A DNA stretch of 6,129 nucleotides. Source: CAZJFC01 sp964545245. Lineage in GTDB: Bacteria > Pseudomonadota > Alphaproteobacteria > Rickettsiales > 21-14-0-20-44-7. The notes below the pieces were generated by a model. That model saw only the letters and a program-made list of their open reading frames with translations, did no database searches and had not been told where the DNA came from. The stretch is from contig CAZJFC010000086.1 in assembly GCA_964545245.1 (NCBI GenBank), positions 1 through 6,129 on the forward strand, read 5' to 3'. Made by a program: the position numbers and the translations under genes. This document shows positions 5,709 through 6,129 of this stretch, in pieces. Position 1 is the first letter of the stretch. Each line of letters opens with the position of its first letter.

Positions 5709-5847
5709 ATTTACAGCCATCCGCGTATAGGGGGATTAATCCCGAAATATCAATTAAAAGTTGTTGCAAAACTGCAACAAAACATGTTTTATTTCAGAAT
5801 GCCCTGCAAGGGTTTGAATCATATAGGATATTTCGTACCCCCAAAAC
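5709..5847. other. Non-coding region with three short dyads
   Basis: Downstream of the NfeD stop I find no gene. Three palindromic elements lie close together: GGGATTAATCCC (5732-5743, perfect), TTGTTGCA (5761-5768) with TGCAACAA (5773-5780) around loop AAAC, and AAAACATGTTTT (5779-5790, perfect), which overlaps the preceding arm and runs into ATTT. The second and third could form a weak, AU-rich terminator for the NfeD transcript, but the stem is poor in GC. Confidence 0.35.
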
Positions 5848-5877
5848 TTGACAAAACCACAGGTTGTGTGGTAATAT
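5848..5877 (+). promoter_or_regulatory. Promoter-like sequence with operator-like dyad in its spacer
   Basis: A perfect -35 TTGACA (5848-5853) is followed by 18 bp and TAATAT (5872-5877; four of six), preceded by TGG (5869-5871), the extended -10 form. Between and touching the elements lies an inverted repeat, ACCACA (5856-5861) and TGTGGT (5867-5872), with a 5-base centre. A repressor bound there would block the promoter, as in self-regulated small operons. The only ATG just downstream (5890) opens a 7-codon frame, MGENPLG, so no gene follows before the repeats. Confidence 0.5.
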
Positions 5878-5907
5878 GGTAATTGTAGGATGGGAGAGAA
5901 CCCCTTG

Positions 5908-5949
5908 GGGTAGGGATTAGGTTTTAGGGGTCAGGTTATAGGGAACGGG
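5908..5949. repeat. Degenerate period-7 repeat tract
   Basis: Six consecutive 7-bp units end in AGG or GGG: GGGTAGG, GATTAGG, TTTTAGG, GGTCAGG, TTATAGG, GAACGGG. The last bases are fixed and the first three vary. It resembles the heptamer units flanking repeat copies 1 and 2, read on the other strand (CCTA- or CCTG-initial units), and lies 75 bp from copy 3. Confidence 0.55.
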
Positions 5950-5971
5950 AATTATCTATTTTTCAGAAACA

Positions 5972-6007
5972 TCATTGCGAGGGAGCGTGAGCGGCCACGG
6001 TAATCCG
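5972..6007. repeat. Dispersed ATTGCGAG-type repeat
   Basis: The sequence opens TCATTGCGAGGGAGCGTGAG and closes with CACGGTAATCC. It matches my recollection of a short repeat (ATTGCGAG ... GCAATCC) that occurs between genes in many unrelated bacteria. The arms ATTGC and GTAAT are imperfectly inverted. Only one copy is in the window, so the call rests on recognition of the pattern. Confidence 0.5.
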
Positions 6008-6023
6008 GACTGGATACAGAAAA

Positions 6024-6129
6024 CACCTCACCCCTGCCCTCTCCTCACAGGAGAGGGAGCAGTGTCACCCTCCTATCAGGAGGGAAATATCTTCTTCTCC
6101 CCTCCTATCAGGAGGGGATGGGGGAGGTG
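6024..6129. repeat. Three-hairpin dispersed repeat, copy 3
   Basis: This copy starts CACCTCACCCC and ends GAGGTG at the last base of the window. Hairpin A (CCCTCTCCT at 6037-6045, loop CAC, AGGAGAGGG at 6049-6057) differs from the other copies by one loop base. Hairpin B occurs twice: CCCTCCT, ATC, AGGAGGG (6068-6084) and CCCCTCCT, ATC, AGGAGGGG (6099-6117). The internal duplication shows that hairpin B behaves as a module. The element may continue past the window. Confidence 0.85.

Overview
The window most likely comes from an alphaproteobacterium. It carries lipid A/Kdo genes, so the cell has an outer membrane. The leftward order DUF374 acyltransferase, waaA, lpxK is one I know from alphaproteobacterial LPS loci, and the LpxK N-terminus (a PKFW...LLPRLLSP opening before the P-loop) looks alphaproteobacterial. 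I cannot name a genus. The gaps between genes are unusually rich in dispersed, hairpin-forming repeats.

Layout. Positions 1-525 (minus): the first 175 residues of a secreted ModA-type oxyanion-binding protein, running off the left edge. 526-713: a spacer with a large inverted repeat and copy 1 of a two-hairpin repeat. 714-1664 (minus): lpxK. 1665-1950: a spacer with a candidate lpxK promoter, short heptamer repeats and copy 2 of the hairpin repeat. 1951-3204 (minus): waaA (kdtA), starting at TTG and overlapping the gene before it by 20 bp. 3185-3859 (minus): a DUF374 lysophospholipid-acyltransferase-like gene. 3860-3901: a 42-bp divergent gap. 3902-5176 (plus): an unrecognised 424-residue protein whose 250-300 region resembles a transglutaminase-like Cys-His-acid core. 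5271-5708 (plus): a short NfeD-family membrane protein. 5709-6129: 421 bp without a gene, holding several dyads, a strong promoter-like sequence with an operator-like dyad, a period-7 degenerate tract, a dispersed ATTGCGAG-type repeat and copy 3 of the hairpin repeat.

How the genes work together. WaaA adds Kdo to lipid A precursor, LpxK makes the 4'-phosphate that WaaA needs, and the DUF374 protein is a candidate lipid A acyltransferase (its family includes LpxJ of Helicobacter and Campylobacter). These three form a lipid A module transcribed leftward. lpxK has been separated from waaA by a repeat insertion and may have its own promoter. The two rightward genes have no obvious functional link to lipid A.

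The best candidates for something undescribed are the 3902-5176 protein, the modular repeat family with its period-7 flanks, and the promoter/operator at 5848-5877 that has no gene after it within the window.
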